From Bacteroidales bacterium (GTDB taxonomy: Bacteria; Bacteroidota; Bacteroidia; Bacteroidales; JAFGHD01): DNA of 47,229 bases. Both the position numbers and the translations under genes were made by a program. The notes under the pieces were generated by a model. The model made no database searches. It was not told the origin of the DNA and saw only the letters and a program-made list of their open reading frames with translations. The first letter of the stretch is position 1. Every line of letters starts with the position of its first letter. The stretch lies in NCBI GenBank assembly GCA_016939365.1, contig JAFGHD010000074.1:1-47229 (forward strand), given 5' to 3'. Positions 18,042 through 26,732 of the stretch are shown piece by piece.

Positions 18042-18118
18042 TGGCACCGTCGAAGAGATTCGAACCCTTGACCTCCTGATCCACAGTCAGGCGCTCTAAC
18101 CAGCTGAGCTACGACGGC
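18042..18118 (-). tRNA. tRNA-His (GUG anticodon), without encoded G-1, with G1-U72 and G73
   Basis: A complete cloverleaf can be folded on the minus strand. The acceptor stem is GCCGTCG / CGACGGT, followed by U8, and the D-arm is GCTC ... GAGC. The anticodon stem is CCTGA / TCAGG with loop CTGTGGA (anticodon GUG, codon CAC), the variable loop is AGGTC, and the T-arm is AAGGG TTCGAAT CTCTT. The discriminator is G73 and CCA is encoded. Bacterial tRNA-His normally has an encoded extra G at -1 paired to C73; here the base at -1 is T and position 73 is G. The last acceptor pair is a G1-U72 wobble. Loss of G-1 together with G1-U72 is known from an alphaproteobacterial clade that uses a divergent HisRS, and such a HisRS gene follows directly downstream. 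Confidence 0.93.
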
Positions 18119-18134
18119 ATCTTGGAATGGAGTG

Positions 18135-18165
18135 CAAAATTAATCAATGTTCACCAATATGCAAA
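18135..18165 (-). promoter_or_regulatory. Promoter of tRNA-His and hisS
   Basis: On the minus strand a TTTG (18162-18165) and a TAATTTTG followed by CA (18135-18142) are spaced by 19 bases, an excellent match to the Bacteroidota consensus. The predicted start, about 18128, lies 10 bases before the mature tRNA. A weaker TACCTTTGCA at 17956-17963, lacking a good -33, could add a second start for hisS alone. Confidence 0.75.
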
Positions 18166-18283
18166 CCCCATATACCGTCGGTTGGTATTGAAGCGGGATG
18201 GTTTGACATCTTCAAAAGGCTGATATCCGGCAGTGATGCTGACGGCTTTAATCTGAAATTGTCATTCCCGAAATCAGGCTTTT

Positions 18284-18499
18284 TTAATCCTGACCGAAGT
18301 AAATAAGAACCGATGCGACGATCATCAGCAACAGGAAGAAGGTGACCATCCTTCCGAAGACCCTGTTGAGTTTTATATTTCCCCTGTTGAGAGACCGGGC
18401 CTTGACCCAAAGGCCCAGGATAAAGCCCGTAAATGCACAGGCCACCACAATGTAGAGTATCGTCGGATTCATAGGTGATGTGGAGATGATCCACTTCAT
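18284..18499 (-). CDS. Small membrane protein of unknown function
   Basis: The frame gives 71 residues from the ATG at 18497-18499 (MKWIISTSP), or 62 from the ATG at 18470-18472. It has two clear membrane helices (TILYIVVACAFTGFILGLWV and FFLLLMIVASVLIYFG) separated by a basic loop (KARSLNRGNIKLNRVFGR), and ends after GQD. The positive loop suggests both ends face the periplasm. I recognise no family. It stands alone, divergent from the glycosyltransferase gene at 18563, with a TATTTTTG element overlapping the start region at 18509-18516. Two well-formed membrane helices and codon use support a real gene. Confidence 0.6.
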   Translation of the reverse strand: MKWIISTSPMNPTILYIVVACAFTGFILGLWVKARSLNRGNIKLNRVFGRMVTFFLLLMIVASVLIYFGQD

Positions 18500-18562
18500 A
18501 ATACCGCTCAAAAATACGAAACGGGGTCAAAATGATTAATTTTGATTTCTGATCGGGGCCGG

Positions 18563-19771
18563 ATGAAGATCCTGCAGCTCAATAACAAGGTGCCATGGCC
18601 GCCAAAGGATGGCGGGGCCATCGGTGTACTCAATTTCACCAGGGGCTTTTCCGCTCTGGGCCATGAGGTGACCCTGCTGGCCATGAATACACGCAAGCAT
18701 TATTGCCCTCCGGACAGTCTGCCCGAGGAGATCACGCGCAAAGCCAGGATCATCACCGTGGATGTGGATGCAAGGGTAAAACCTTCAGGTGTGCTGTTCA
18801 ATTTTTTGCTTTCCCGGATACCGTATACGGCCAGCCGTTTCATCGACAACCGTTTCAGAAAAAGGCTTGTGGAACTCCTTGAATCGGAAGTATTTGATGT
18901 GGTGCAACTGGAGGGGGTTTACCTGGCCCCGTACCTTCCTGACATCAGGAAGTATTCCAGGGCGCTGGTCTCCATGAGGGCACATAACATCGAGCACGAG
19001 ATTTGGCAACGGATTTCGTACAACAGCCGGAATGCCCTGAAGAGGTTATATTTTTCCAACCTGGCCGAACGGATCAGGCGTTTTGAACAGATGCACCTGA
19101 ACCGCTATGATGTCATATTGCCCATCTCTGACAGGGATTATCAATTATTGGTGAGAATGGGGCTGCAGATACCACACCATCTGATCCCTGCAGGGATCGA
19201 CATGGGGGGATTGGCCGTAGACCATGAGCGGATGGAATTCCCTGCGGTATTTCATCTGGGAGCGCTCGACTGGGCACCCAACCAGGAAGGCCTTGAATGG
19301 TTCCTCTCGAAGGTCTGGCCTGAAGTACGCCGTGAACTTCCCGGTCTTGAATTCAGGGTGGCCGGAAGGAACCCACCGGAACATATGGTGCGCATGCTTC
19401 AGACCGAAGGAGTGGTTTACTGCGGGGAAGTAGAGGATGCCCATGACTTTATCCGCAGAGGTGCCATAATGGTGGTGCCTTTGCTCAGCGGAGGAGGTAT
19501 GCGGATCAAGATACTGGAAGGCATGGCCCTCGGCAAGAGCATTGTGTCCACCTCAGTGGGAACGGAAGGAATTCATACCATACACATGAAGAACATCCTG
19601 ATCGCCGATACACCGGAAGAATTTGCAGGAGCGGTGATCCGCCTGGCCCGAAACAGGGATTTGTGTCTTGATCTGGGAAGGGAAGCCCGTCATCTGGTGG
19701 AAGCGGGCTATGACAACCTGTCCCTGATTGAGAAACTGGCAGAGTTTTATCTCGGAATGGTCAGACGGTAG
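18563..19771 (+). CDS. Glycosyltransferase, GT4-like, family 1
   Basis: The Met at 18563 starts the typical N-terminal strand MKILQLNNKVPWPPKDGG; upstream codons from 18542 add only a short polar leader. The 402-residue protein has a GT-B fold. The acceptor-binding N-terminal half includes LNFTRGFSALGHEVTLLAM. The donor-binding C-terminal half (about 220-395) includes FHLGALDWAPNQEGLEWFL, VYCGEVED and the E-x7-E-type KILEGMALGKSIVST. It likely transfers a sugar from a nucleotide donor to a surface polysaccharide or glycolipid in the cytoplasm. Its 3' end overlaps that of the convergent glycosyltransferase gene by 25 bases. A TAATTTTG element at 18537-18544 may be its -7 box. Confidence 0.87.
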   Translation: MKILQLNNKVPWPPKDGGAIGVLNFTRGFSALGHEVTLLAMNTRKHYCPPDSLPEEITRKARIITVDVDARVKPSGVLFNFLLSRIPYTASRFIDNRFRKRLVELLESEVFDVVQLEGVYLAPYLPDIRKYSRALVSMRAHNIEHEIWQRISYNSRNALKRLYFSNLAERIRRFEQMHLNRYDVILPISDRDYQLLVRMGLQIPHHLIPAGIDMGGLAVDHERMEFPAVFHLGALDWAPNQEGLEWFLSKVWPEVRRELPGLEFRVAGRNPPEHMVRMLQTEGVVYCGEVEDAHDFIRRGAIMVVPLLSGGGMRIKILEGMALGKSIVSTSVGTEGIHTIHMKNILIADTPEEFAGAVIRLARNRDLCLDLGREARHLVEAGYDNLSLIEKLAEFYLGMVRR

Positions 19772-20940
19772 GACTCCGATGCCTTTGTCATTCCCCGTTC
19801 AAGCTTGGCCACCGCATTCTGCCAGTTGTATTTTTCCACGGCAAACCGGTACCCGCCCGATGCAATCGCATCCGCCCTTTCGCTGTCCCCAAGCAGGGAA
19901 AGGATATGATCCGCATACTCCTGAGGTGTACCCCCCACCAGGATTTCGCAACCATCTGCCGCTTCCAGGGCATAATTGGCGAGCGGCGAAGTAATGCACG
20001 GTATCCGCATGGCCATGGCTTCCAGCAGTTTGTTTTGCAGACCGGTGCCAATCTGCATGGGAGCAATGAAGATTTTTGACCGGGCATAGTATTCCCTCAT
20101 GTCATCCACCCATCCTGTGACCGTCACATGTTCCGATGCCAGTGCAGTCAGGTCGGGATGGGGGCTGGCACCCGCAAGGACCACCCTGAGGCCTGGGAAT
20201 CGGGCTACTACACGGGGGATGATCTCCTTTACCAGGTATAAGGCCGCACCTACATTGGGAGGATAACCCATGTTGCCAGAGAAGATCAGGTCATATTCTT
20301 TTTTGCGCTCCAGCGGTTTGAAATAATCCGTATCCACACCGTTTTCAACAATTTCTATGGCATCCCTTTCCGGGTGTGGAATCAGATCCCTGTCGGGGCG
20401 GGTGATGATGGTTTTAAATTCGAACCATCCGAAGATGTTACGTTCAAACCGGATCAACCGGCGGTATTCCATCCGGAGCAACCACTTGAGATAAAAGGGC
20501 GCCCCGGGAATCCTCCTTTTGATCCCTGTGGAAAAGACATCCTGGTAATCAAGCGTCTTTGGGAAAGTCAAACCCCTCGCATAAAGCGCCGTCCGGAGTA
20601 ACTGGCAGTAAATATGATCGGGTTGAGATACGTTGATCAGGGCATGGATTTTTTGCCTGATACCCCTGTTGTGGAAATAACCTGCCTGAAAAGGTGTGCC
20701 GTTGAAGAACGACCTGAGCAGGTTGATGAAAACCGACCAGAATGAAATTTGATAGGTGTAAATCTCCTTGCAATAGGGCTTCAGGGCCTCGATTTGTTTC
20801 CGGGTTACCTTCTTGTGGTTCAGTGCAAAGAGGAATATCTCATGGCTCCCGGCAAGGCAACGGATCTGATGATAGGCCCTGAGCTTGTCCCCTTTCTCCA
20901 GGGGAAACGGGAAACGTGGCAGAATAACGGCAATTTTCAT
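19747..20940 (-). CDS. Glycosyltransferase of the sugar transferase/TIGR03087-like group
   Basis: The 397-residue protein starts MKIAVILPRFPFPLEKGDKLRAYH, a characteristic N-terminus of glycosyltransferases related to the TIGR03087 family. The C-terminal donor-binding half shows IFSGNMGYPPNVGAALYLV, VTGWVDDMREYYARS and GTGLQNKLLEAMAMRIPCI, the last being the E-x7-E-like motif. Substrate and acceptor cannot be named; a role in exopolysaccharide or LPS decoration is likely. The gene follows the LptF/LptG-type permease gene with a 75-base gap on the same strand, a plausible envelope-assembly pairing. It converges with the other glycosyltransferase gene with a 25-base overlap. The two proteins are only distantly alike. 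Confidence 0.87.
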   Translation of the reverse strand: MKIAVILPRFPFPLEKGDKLRAYHQIRCLAGSHEIFLFALNHKKVTRKQIEALKPYCKEIYTYQISFWSVFINLLRSFFNGTPFQAGYFHNRGIRQKIHALINVSQPDHIYCQLLRTALYARGLTFPKTLDYQDVFSTGIKRRIPGAPFYLKWLLRMEYRRLIRFERNIFGWFEFKTIITRPDRDLIPHPERDAIEIVENGVDTDYFKPLERKKEYDLIFSGNMGYPPNVGAALYLVKEIIPRVVARFPGLRVVLAGASPHPDLTALASEHVTVTGWVDDMREYYARSKIFIAPMQIGTGLQNKLLEAMAMRIPCITSPLANYALEAADGCEILVGGTPQEYADHILSLLGDSERADAIASGGYRFAVEKYNWQNAVAKLERGMTKASESYRLTIPR

Positions 20941-21015
20941 GAAGGCGAGTCACTCAATTCCTGCGAATGGACAGAAATGCAAAAATGACGGATATCATAT
21001 GATATTCCAAATTTT

Positions 21016-22479
21016 TTATCGGATTTCGTTTTTTTTGTTGCGCCATCGGTCGGGGTGGACACAGGAACGGGCTGAACGGAGGAACTTCATCCATGCTTCG
21101 GCATCCAGAAGGGGTGAATCGGAAGTCGCCTTGAATGTCAGGAAAATACCGATGGGCAGCAATACAGCCGGTGCCAGCCACATTCCGATGTTGGCGTCAA
21201 GCACTCCCGATCTGACGGATTTCTCTCCGGTCATGGAGATGATGTGAAAGATCACGAAGAGCAGCACCGAAACCACCACCGGAAGTCCCAGTCCGCCCTT
21301 TCGGATGATCGCGCCCAGTGGTGCACCGATAAAGAACAATACGAAGCAGGCGAAAGAGAGGGTGAATTTCCTGTGCCATTCCACCTGGTGCTTGTAGATC
21401 AGCTTCCTCCGGATCTCTTCATCATTCCTGTTGAAAATGACCTGGTCCCGTATCTGACGGGCTTTATTCACGGCATAGTCAAGGGCTTCTCTCTTTTGTT
21501 CGCTGTTCAGTGATGCCAGCATGTCACCTGACGGTCTTCCCGATAGGGAAACTGAGGAGAACCCGGCAGAATCCAGGCGGGAAAAGTAGAAGAAATGCTT
21601 CAGGTTGTTGCGTACCGTCTCGGATTTCCTCTCGTTGAATTGCCTGATGAGCGAATCCTCAGCATGGCCGAGCTGCCTGAGGTTCAGCATCTGATAGTTG
21701 TTCCGGAAAAGGTCCTCATTGGTGCGTGTCAGCTCAAACTCCACCAGGCTGAACACCTTGCTTTGCTTGCCAAAAGTGGATCTCTGGAACGGCCTGGCCA
21801 CACGGTAGTTCCTGGCATCGGTCCTCTCCAGATAATGACTTCCTTGATACAGGTCGAAGATCAGGTACCTGCTGTCTGGCGTAAGTTCCATACGTCCTGA
21901 ATCCGCAAGGGTCAGGCTGACATTGCCCTTCTTTTCCGAATGATCATAAATCATGACGTCCCTTACCCTCTTGCCGTCTTTTTCTTTTTTCCCGATCCTG
22001 ATGACATACCCGTCGATACCGTTGTAGAAAATACCTTCCTTGATATCCAGGGCGAGCTTCTGCTCCCTGACATCATACAGAAGTGCCTTGAATTTCAGGT
22101 TGGCAACCGGAAGGACATTATTGGAGAAATAAAATGCAAAAACGCTGATGGCTACGGAAAGCACGATCAGCGGCATCATGATCTTCCACAATGAAATGCC
22201 TGATGATTTCATTGCTACAAGCTCGTAATGCTCACCCAGGTTGCCGAAAGTCATCAGGCTGGACAGCAGGATGGCCAGGGGCAGAGCCAGAGGTACGAAT
22301 GTGGAAGATGCATAAAAAAGAAGTTCAGCAATGATATACCATTCCAGACCCTTTCCTACCAGATCGTCCACGTATTTCCAAAGGAATTGCATCAGCAGGA
22401 TAAAAAGGGCAATGAAAAAGGTGAATACCAGGGGACCCAGGTACGATTTCAGGACTAAACGGTAGATTCTTTTTGTCAT
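21016..22479 (-). CDS. LptF/LptG family lipopolysaccharide export permease
   Basis: The Met at 22479 (MTKRIYRLVLKSYLGPLV) is the usual beginning of YjgP/YjgQ proteins. The 487-residue protein has membrane helices at about 15-35, 50-75 (LLFYASSTFVPLALPLAILLSSL) and 95-120 (IMMPLIVLSVAISVFAFYF). A large periplasmic beta-jellyroll follows at about 125-370, then three C-terminal helices (LSFACFVLFFIGAPLGAIIR, GLPVVVSVLLFVIFHIISM, WLAPAVLLPIGIFLTF). It works with LptB, which is not in the window, to pull LPS out of the inner membrane. The signature MTFGNLGEHYELVAMKSSGIS is typical of the Bacteroidota members. The jellyroll is longer than in the enterobacterial proteins, as usual in this phylum. 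Confidence 0.92.
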   Translation of the reverse strand: MTKRIYRLVLKSYLGPLVFTFFIALFILLMQFLWKYVDDLVGKGLEWYIIAELLFYASSTFVPLALPLAILLSSLMTFGNLGEHYELVAMKSSGISLWKIMMPLIVLSVAISVFAFYFSNNVLPVANLKFKALLYDVREQKLALDIKEGIFYNGIDGYVIRIGKKEKDGKRVRDVMIYDHSEKKGNVSLTLADSGRMELTPDSRYLIFDLYQGSHYLERTDARNYRVARPFQRSTFGKQSKVFSLVEFELTRTNEDLFRNNYQMLNLRQLGHAEDSLIRQFNERKSETVRNNLKHFFYFSRLDSAGFSSVSLSGRPSGDMLASLNSEQKREALDYAVNKARQIRDQVIFNRNDEEIRRKLIYKHQVEWHRKFTLSFACFVLFFIGAPLGAIIRKGGLGLPVVVSVLLFVIFHIISMTGEKSVRSGVLDANIGMWLAPAVLLPIGIFLTFKATSDSPLLDAEAWMKFLRSARSCVHPDRWRNKKNEIR

Positions 22480-22785
22480 ATCTGATGCCTGATCTGCCTT
22501 TTCATGCCGTTTCCGCCGACATTTATCCATAACGGATACCGGGCCGGATTCTTGCGTGGCCCGCCGTTTCCACCGAAAACTGACCGGCTTCCGCCTTTAA
22601 CTGATCGAATATTGATAATTAAGGATTTCATGGGTAACTTTGATAGTTTGATTCAAGAGTATATTGTAACTCAGGAGAAAAAAACGAAGTACAAAGAACC
22701 GTTTCATCGGGACGTTTTTTAAACGGTATTTTGTCACGTATTGGAAATTTTTATATTTGTTACCTGGAAATCAAAAGCAAAGATC
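22480..22785. promoter_or_regulatory. Divergent intergenic region with the promoter of the first propeller gene
   Basis: This 306-base region separates the permease gene from the propeller gene. On the plus strand a TTTG at 22730-22733 and TATATTTG at 22752-22759 are spaced by 18 bases, giving a predicted start about 20 bases before the ATG at 22786. I see no other gene or hairpin in it; the short frame at 22504-22722 has no supporting features. Confidence 0.65.
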
Positions 22786-24672
22786 ATGAAAAAAGCGCTA
22801 CTTCTTATTATCGCATGTACTGTGTCATTCATGGTGTTATCCCAGGAAAGGAGGGTGGTGATGCCGAAGTCCCTGACGGATCAGGGCATCATCAGGCACC
22901 AGGGCACTCCGATGTGGGATGAAGGGCGGTATGTTCAGCCTTACAATCCGTTGGTACAGCAGGGTGGCACTGCCCTGGAAGAGTTTCAGATCGGTACTAC
23001 CTGGTATGATCTTCAGTCGAACTCACTTCTGAGCAACAGGATATGGTTGCATGATGACGGCACCATCGGTGCAGTATGGACGATGGGATTTGAATCGGCG
23101 GCTTTTAATGACAGAGGCACGGGCTATAATTTTTATGACGGCAACGCATGGGGTCCTCAACCGACGGCAAGGATCGAGAGCTTGCGCACCGGCTGGCCCT
23201 CCTATGCTGCCTGGGGCGAGGACGGCGAGATCGTGGTATCCCATGATTTCGATCCCGGACGGCTGGTGATGCTTTCACGGGCACAGAAGGGCACGGGCAC
23301 CTGGTCGGAATCGTTCCTCAATGGACCTGACACCTACCAGATATCATGGCCCAGAATGACCACATCCGGCAGCAATCATGAGATCATCCATGTCCTGTAC
23401 AGCACCTGGCCGGTCGCAAACGGCGGAACACCCTATATGGGGCAGGATGGGGCCATGCTTTATTCCCGGTCAACCGATGGCGGAACGACCTGGGATCCCC
23501 TCCACCAGGTACTGGAAGGCACGGGTGCTACTTATTACAACAGCATCAGCGCCGACGAATATGCCTTTGCAGAACCCAGGGCCGGGGTGATTGCCTTCGT
23601 CTGTGCCGACGCCTGGCATGATATGTTTGCCCTGAAATCAACCGATGACGGAGACACCTGGGAGAAGCTGCTGATCTGGGAGCATCCCTATCCCTTCTTC
23701 GACTGGAATACCACCATCACCACCGACACCATATGGGCACCTGACAATTCAGCCGATATTGCCGTTGACAACAACGGGATGGTACATGTGGTATTCGGTA
23801 TCACACGCGTCGCCCACACCGAGGTGGGTACTACTTACAGCTACTGGCCCTATACGGATGGCATCGGTTACTGGAATGAAACCATGCCCCCCTTTACCGA
23901 CCCCCTGGGAAACCAGCATGACGCCCTCGATGCCTGGGATGTTCTGATCGGGGATTATAACCTTGTGGGATGGGAACAGGATGTCAACAATAACGGGGTG
24001 ATCGACCTGCTGGCCGATATTATGGCTTACCGGGAACTGAGCCTTACCACCATGCCGGAAATATCGGTCGGCCCCCTGAACCAGCTTTTTGTCGCCTTCG
24101 CAGCCACTACCGAAACATACGACAACGGGACATACAATTACAAGCATATCTGGATGAGAACCTCTCCGGACGGTGGAACCACATGGGGGAATTTTTACGA
24201 CCTGAACACCGACCTGATCCACATCTTTGACGAATGCATTTACCCTGTCATGGCCGGTTCGGTGGATGAATACGTCCATCTGATCTACAACGCGGATGCC
24301 ACTCCGGGTACTGCCCTGGATGAGAATCATCCCTACCAGGAGAACCGCATGATCTACGTCAGGGAAAATGTCAATCTTCTGGTCGGAATGGACACGGAAA
24401 CGTTACCTCTTGAAAGCACTCTGGTATCCCAGAACTACCCCAATCCTTTCAAGGAAAGAACGGTGATACAGGTGACCATCCGGGAGGCTTCACCACTGGT
24501 CATCGAATTATTGAATCTCATGGGACAGACCGTCAGAACCATCGATCAGGGATGGAACCAAGCAGGCACACACCTGATCAGTATTGAAGCTTCAGGTATG
24601 GATCCCGGAGTTTACTTCTACAGGGTGATGACCGGCAATTCGATCGTTACACGAAAAATGATCATTGAATAG
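22786..24672 (+). CDS. Secreted BNR-repeat beta-propeller protein with T9SS sorting domain (paralogue 1)
   Basis: The Met at 22786 starts a signal peptide (MKKALLLIIACTVSFMVLSQ). The 628-residue protein carries Asp-box motifs of sialidase-type propellers (STDGGTTWDPL, STDDGDTWEKL and SPDGGTTWGNF). An EF-hand-like loop (DVNNNGVIDLLAD) is inserted near residue 415. The end is a type A T9SS domain (QNYPNPFKERTVI ... MDPGVYFYRVMTGNS). It is exported to the surface; no sialidase catalytic arginine triad is evident, so binding or an unknown hydrolase role is possible. A tandem paralogue follows 78 bases downstream. Confidence 0.85.
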   Translation: MKKALLLIIACTVSFMVLSQERRVVMPKSLTDQGIIRHQGTPMWDEGRYVQPYNPLVQQGGTALEEFQIGTTWYDLQSNSLLSNRIWLHDDGTIGAVWTMGFESAAFNDRGTGYNFYDGNAWGPQPTARIESLRTGWPSYAAWGEDGEIVVSHDFDPGRLVMLSRAQKGTGTWSESFLNGPDTYQISWPRMTTSGSNHEIIHVLYSTWPVANGGTPYMGQDGAMLYSRSTDGGTTWDPLHQVLEGTGATYYNSISADEYAFAEPRAGVIAFVCADAWHDMFALKSTDDGDTWEKLLIWEHPYPFFDWNTTITTDTIWAPDNSADIAVDNNGMVHVVFGITRVAHTEVGTTYSYWPYTDGIGYWNETMPPFTDPLGNQHDALDAWDVLIGDYNLVGWEQDVNNNGVIDLLADIMAYRELSLTTMPEISVGPLNQLFVAFAATTETYDNGTYNYKHIWMRTSPDGGTTWGNFYDLNTDLIHIFDECIYPVMAGSVDEYVHLIYNADATPGTALDENHPYQENRMIYVRENVNLLVGMDTETLPLESTLVSQNYPNPFKERTVIQVTIREASPLVIELLNLMGQTVRTIDQGWNQAGTHLISIEASGMDPGVYFYRVMTGNSIVTRKMIIE

Positions 24673-24750
24673 AAGTTCCTTCAAAAAACCTGGGAATTAT
24701 ACAGCATCTTTTCAAACAAAATAATAAACTAACACCCAAACAAGCGAAAC

Positions 24751-26604
24751 ATGAAAAAGGTTTTACTCATTGTCATGGCCATGGCCATGGGATTCTGGGG
24801 TTACACCCAGAAGAATGCAGGGGTTCCGGCAGAGATGCAGAAATTGTCAAGGAAAGCGTTGAATACCGCCCCTCTTGACGGATCGGAAACCCTCATGAAC
24901 GGTCAAGTCGCTCCGTACAAGGCTGCGACTGTATTTGACGAAAGCGAGATCGGCCAGACCTTCTACGATCTGCAGAGCAATAAGACCGTGAGCAACAGGA
25001 TATATTATTTTGATGACGGCACCATTGGAACCGTATGGACATACGGGATGGAAGCCACAACTTACAATGACAGAGGCGCAGGTTACAATTATTTCGACGG
25101 AACCGCCTGGGGTCCCTGGCCAACGGCCAGAGTGGAGGGTGAGAAATGCGGATGGCCTGCATATGGCCCGCTGGGGGAAGACGGCGAGATCATCGTCTCC
25201 CATAACGCCATTGATAATGCCTTGATCAACAAAAGGGACGTCAAGGGAACAGGAACGTGGCAGGAAAGTTACTTTGCACCTCCTGCCGGCATTGCCAAGA
25301 TCACCTGGCCCAAAATAGCGATCTCCGGTGTCAATCATGACGTCATGCATCTTTTCATACAGCTGCGTGAGGAGTTTGGCGGACAGGGAACACCTTACAC
25401 TTACTCCCGCACTGCAGACGGAGGCGTTACCTGGGAGGTGAACCATCAGATCATTGACCTGATCGGGCCATCCTATTACCTCGAGCATGCTGCTGATGAG
25501 ATGGCCATTGCGGAACCACGCGCCGGTGTGGTGGCCTTCGTGCTGGTCAATGCATGGCATGACCTTGTCCTTATGAAGAGCTCCGATGAGGGTGATACCT
25601 GGGTAAAGACCATCATCTGGGAGCATCCCTATCCCTTCTTTGACTGGAACACCACTATCACCACCGACACTATCTGGTGCCCTGACCATTCCGGAGCCAT
25701 TGCCCTGGACAGCGATGGCATGGCACACATCGTCTTCGGCCTGGGAAGGGTCGCACATACCGAAGTGGGAACCACTTACAGCTACTGGCCTTATACTGAT
25801 GGTATCGTTTACTGGAACGAAACCATGCCGGCCTTCGAAGCTGCAAACCAGCACAGGGCCCTTGCATACGAAAACCTGGTCGAGGATGTGAATTACATCG
25901 GCTGGACCCAGGATGTGAACAACAACGGTATCATCGATTTCCTGCCGGACCTGCTCACTTATCGCACACTCGGGATATGCACCATGCCGGTCATCGGCAT
26001 CGATGACCTGAACCGCGTCTTTGTTGCCTATGCCTCCACTACCGAGACCTATGACAACGGGACATATAATTACAAGCACATCTGGGTAAGGACATCTCCT
26101 GATAACGGGACCACGTGGGGGGATTTCATTGACCTGAACACCGACCTGATCCATATCTTCGATGAGTGCATCTATCCGCTGATGGCACCGAACAGCGATG
26201 ATTACGTCCATATGTTCTACAACATCGACGCAACGCCCGGCCTGGGTCTTGATGACGATCATCCCCATCAGCAGAACAAGGAGGTCTACGTGAAGTTGAA
26301 GAAGGATGACATTGTGGGAATCGGTGAGCCTACCCCGGTTCAAACACAGGTTTTTGTTTCACAGAACTATCCCAACCCGTTCCGTAGCATTTCCTATGTG
26401 CAGGTGGAAACGGGTGCCAGGACACCCTTGAGCCTCGAAGTGTATAACCTTATGGGACAGATGGTTTACCGCACCGATGCCGGTATGGTCAGTGCAGGAA
26501 CCCACCGCCTGACCATCCAGGCCGACAAACTCCAGCCCGGCGTTTACTTCTACACCGTATCTACCGTTGATTATGAGGTAACGCGGAAAATGATGGTTGA
26601 ATAA
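24751..26604 (+). CDS. Secreted BNR-repeat beta-propeller protein with T9SS sorting domain (paralogue 2)
   Basis: The 617-residue protein has a signal peptide (MKKVLLIVMAMAMGFWGYTQ) and the same build as its upstream neighbour. Segments such as YDLQSN, DDGTIG-VWT and WEHPYPFFDWNTTITTDTIW are identical or nearly so. It keeps the Asp-boxes (SSDEGDTWVKT, SPDNGTTWGDF), the EF-hand-like DVNNNGIIDFLPD and the T9SS domain (QNYPNPFRSISYV ... LQPGVYFYTVST). The N-terminal 60 residues and the central 340-380 region differ most. The pair arose by tandem duplication and is probably co-transcribed, ending in the terminator at 26627. The molecular function is unknown. Confidence 0.85.
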   Translation: MKKVLLIVMAMAMGFWGYTQKNAGVPAEMQKLSRKALNTAPLDGSETLMNGQVAPYKAATVFDESEIGQTFYDLQSNKTVSNRIYYFDDGTIGTVWTYGMEATTYNDRGAGYNYFDGTAWGPWPTARVEGEKCGWPAYGPLGEDGEIIVSHNAIDNALINKRDVKGTGTWQESYFAPPAGIAKITWPKIAISGVNHDVMHLFIQLREEFGGQGTPYTYSRTADGGVTWEVNHQIIDLIGPSYYLEHAADEMAIAEPRAGVVAFVLVNAWHDLVLMKSSDEGDTWVKTIIWEHPYPFFDWNTTITTDTIWCPDHSGAIALDSDGMAHIVFGLGRVAHTEVGTTYSYWPYTDGIVYWNETMPAFEAANQHRALAYENLVEDVNYIGWTQDVNNNGIIDFLPDLLTYRTLGICTMPVIGIDDLNRVFVAYASTTETYDNGTYNYKHIWVRTSPDNGTTWGDFIDLNTDLIHIFDECIYPLMAPNSDDYVHMFYNIDATPGLGLDDDHPHQQNKEVYVKLKKDDIVGIGEPTPVQTQVFVSQNYPNPFRSISYVQVETGARTPLSLEVYNLMGQMVYRTDAGMVSAGTHRLTIQADKLQPGVYFYTVSTVDYEVTRKMMVE

Positions 26605-26626
26605 CCATCTTGAAGTATATCAAATG

Positions 26627-26657
26627 GGGGGCTTGAATTGGAAGCCCCCTTTTTTTT
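26627..26657 (+). terminator. Rho-independent terminator after the propeller pair
   Basis: GGGGGCTT (26627-26634) and AAGCCCCC (26642-26649) form a perfect 8-bp stem with a seven-base loop, followed by eight T. It lies 22 bases after the stop of the second paralogue. Confidence 0.93.
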
Positions 26658-26732
26658 GCATAAACTTGATGTATCCGGCTTCTTCCCGGATGTTTCATAC
26701 GAACACCCCGGGAGTCCGATCGGAACTGACAG

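Noticed and set aside
18001-18120. tRNA read as a pseudogene because of the G1-U72 pair and G73
   Set aside because: All stems, the U33, the T-loop and the encoded CCA are intact and a consensus promoter lies directly upstream. The odd acceptor bases match the odd HisRS next door.
24847-26343. Minus-strand open frame of 498 codons
   Set aside because: It is fully antisense to the propeller gene at 24751, which has a signal peptide, Asp-boxes and a T9SS domain. The reverse frame shows no recognisable protein features and reflects codon bias.
22786-26604. Assignment of the propellers as true sialidases
   Set aside because: Asp-boxes occur in many propellers. The FRIP-type motif and the arginine triad of sialidases cannot be identified.
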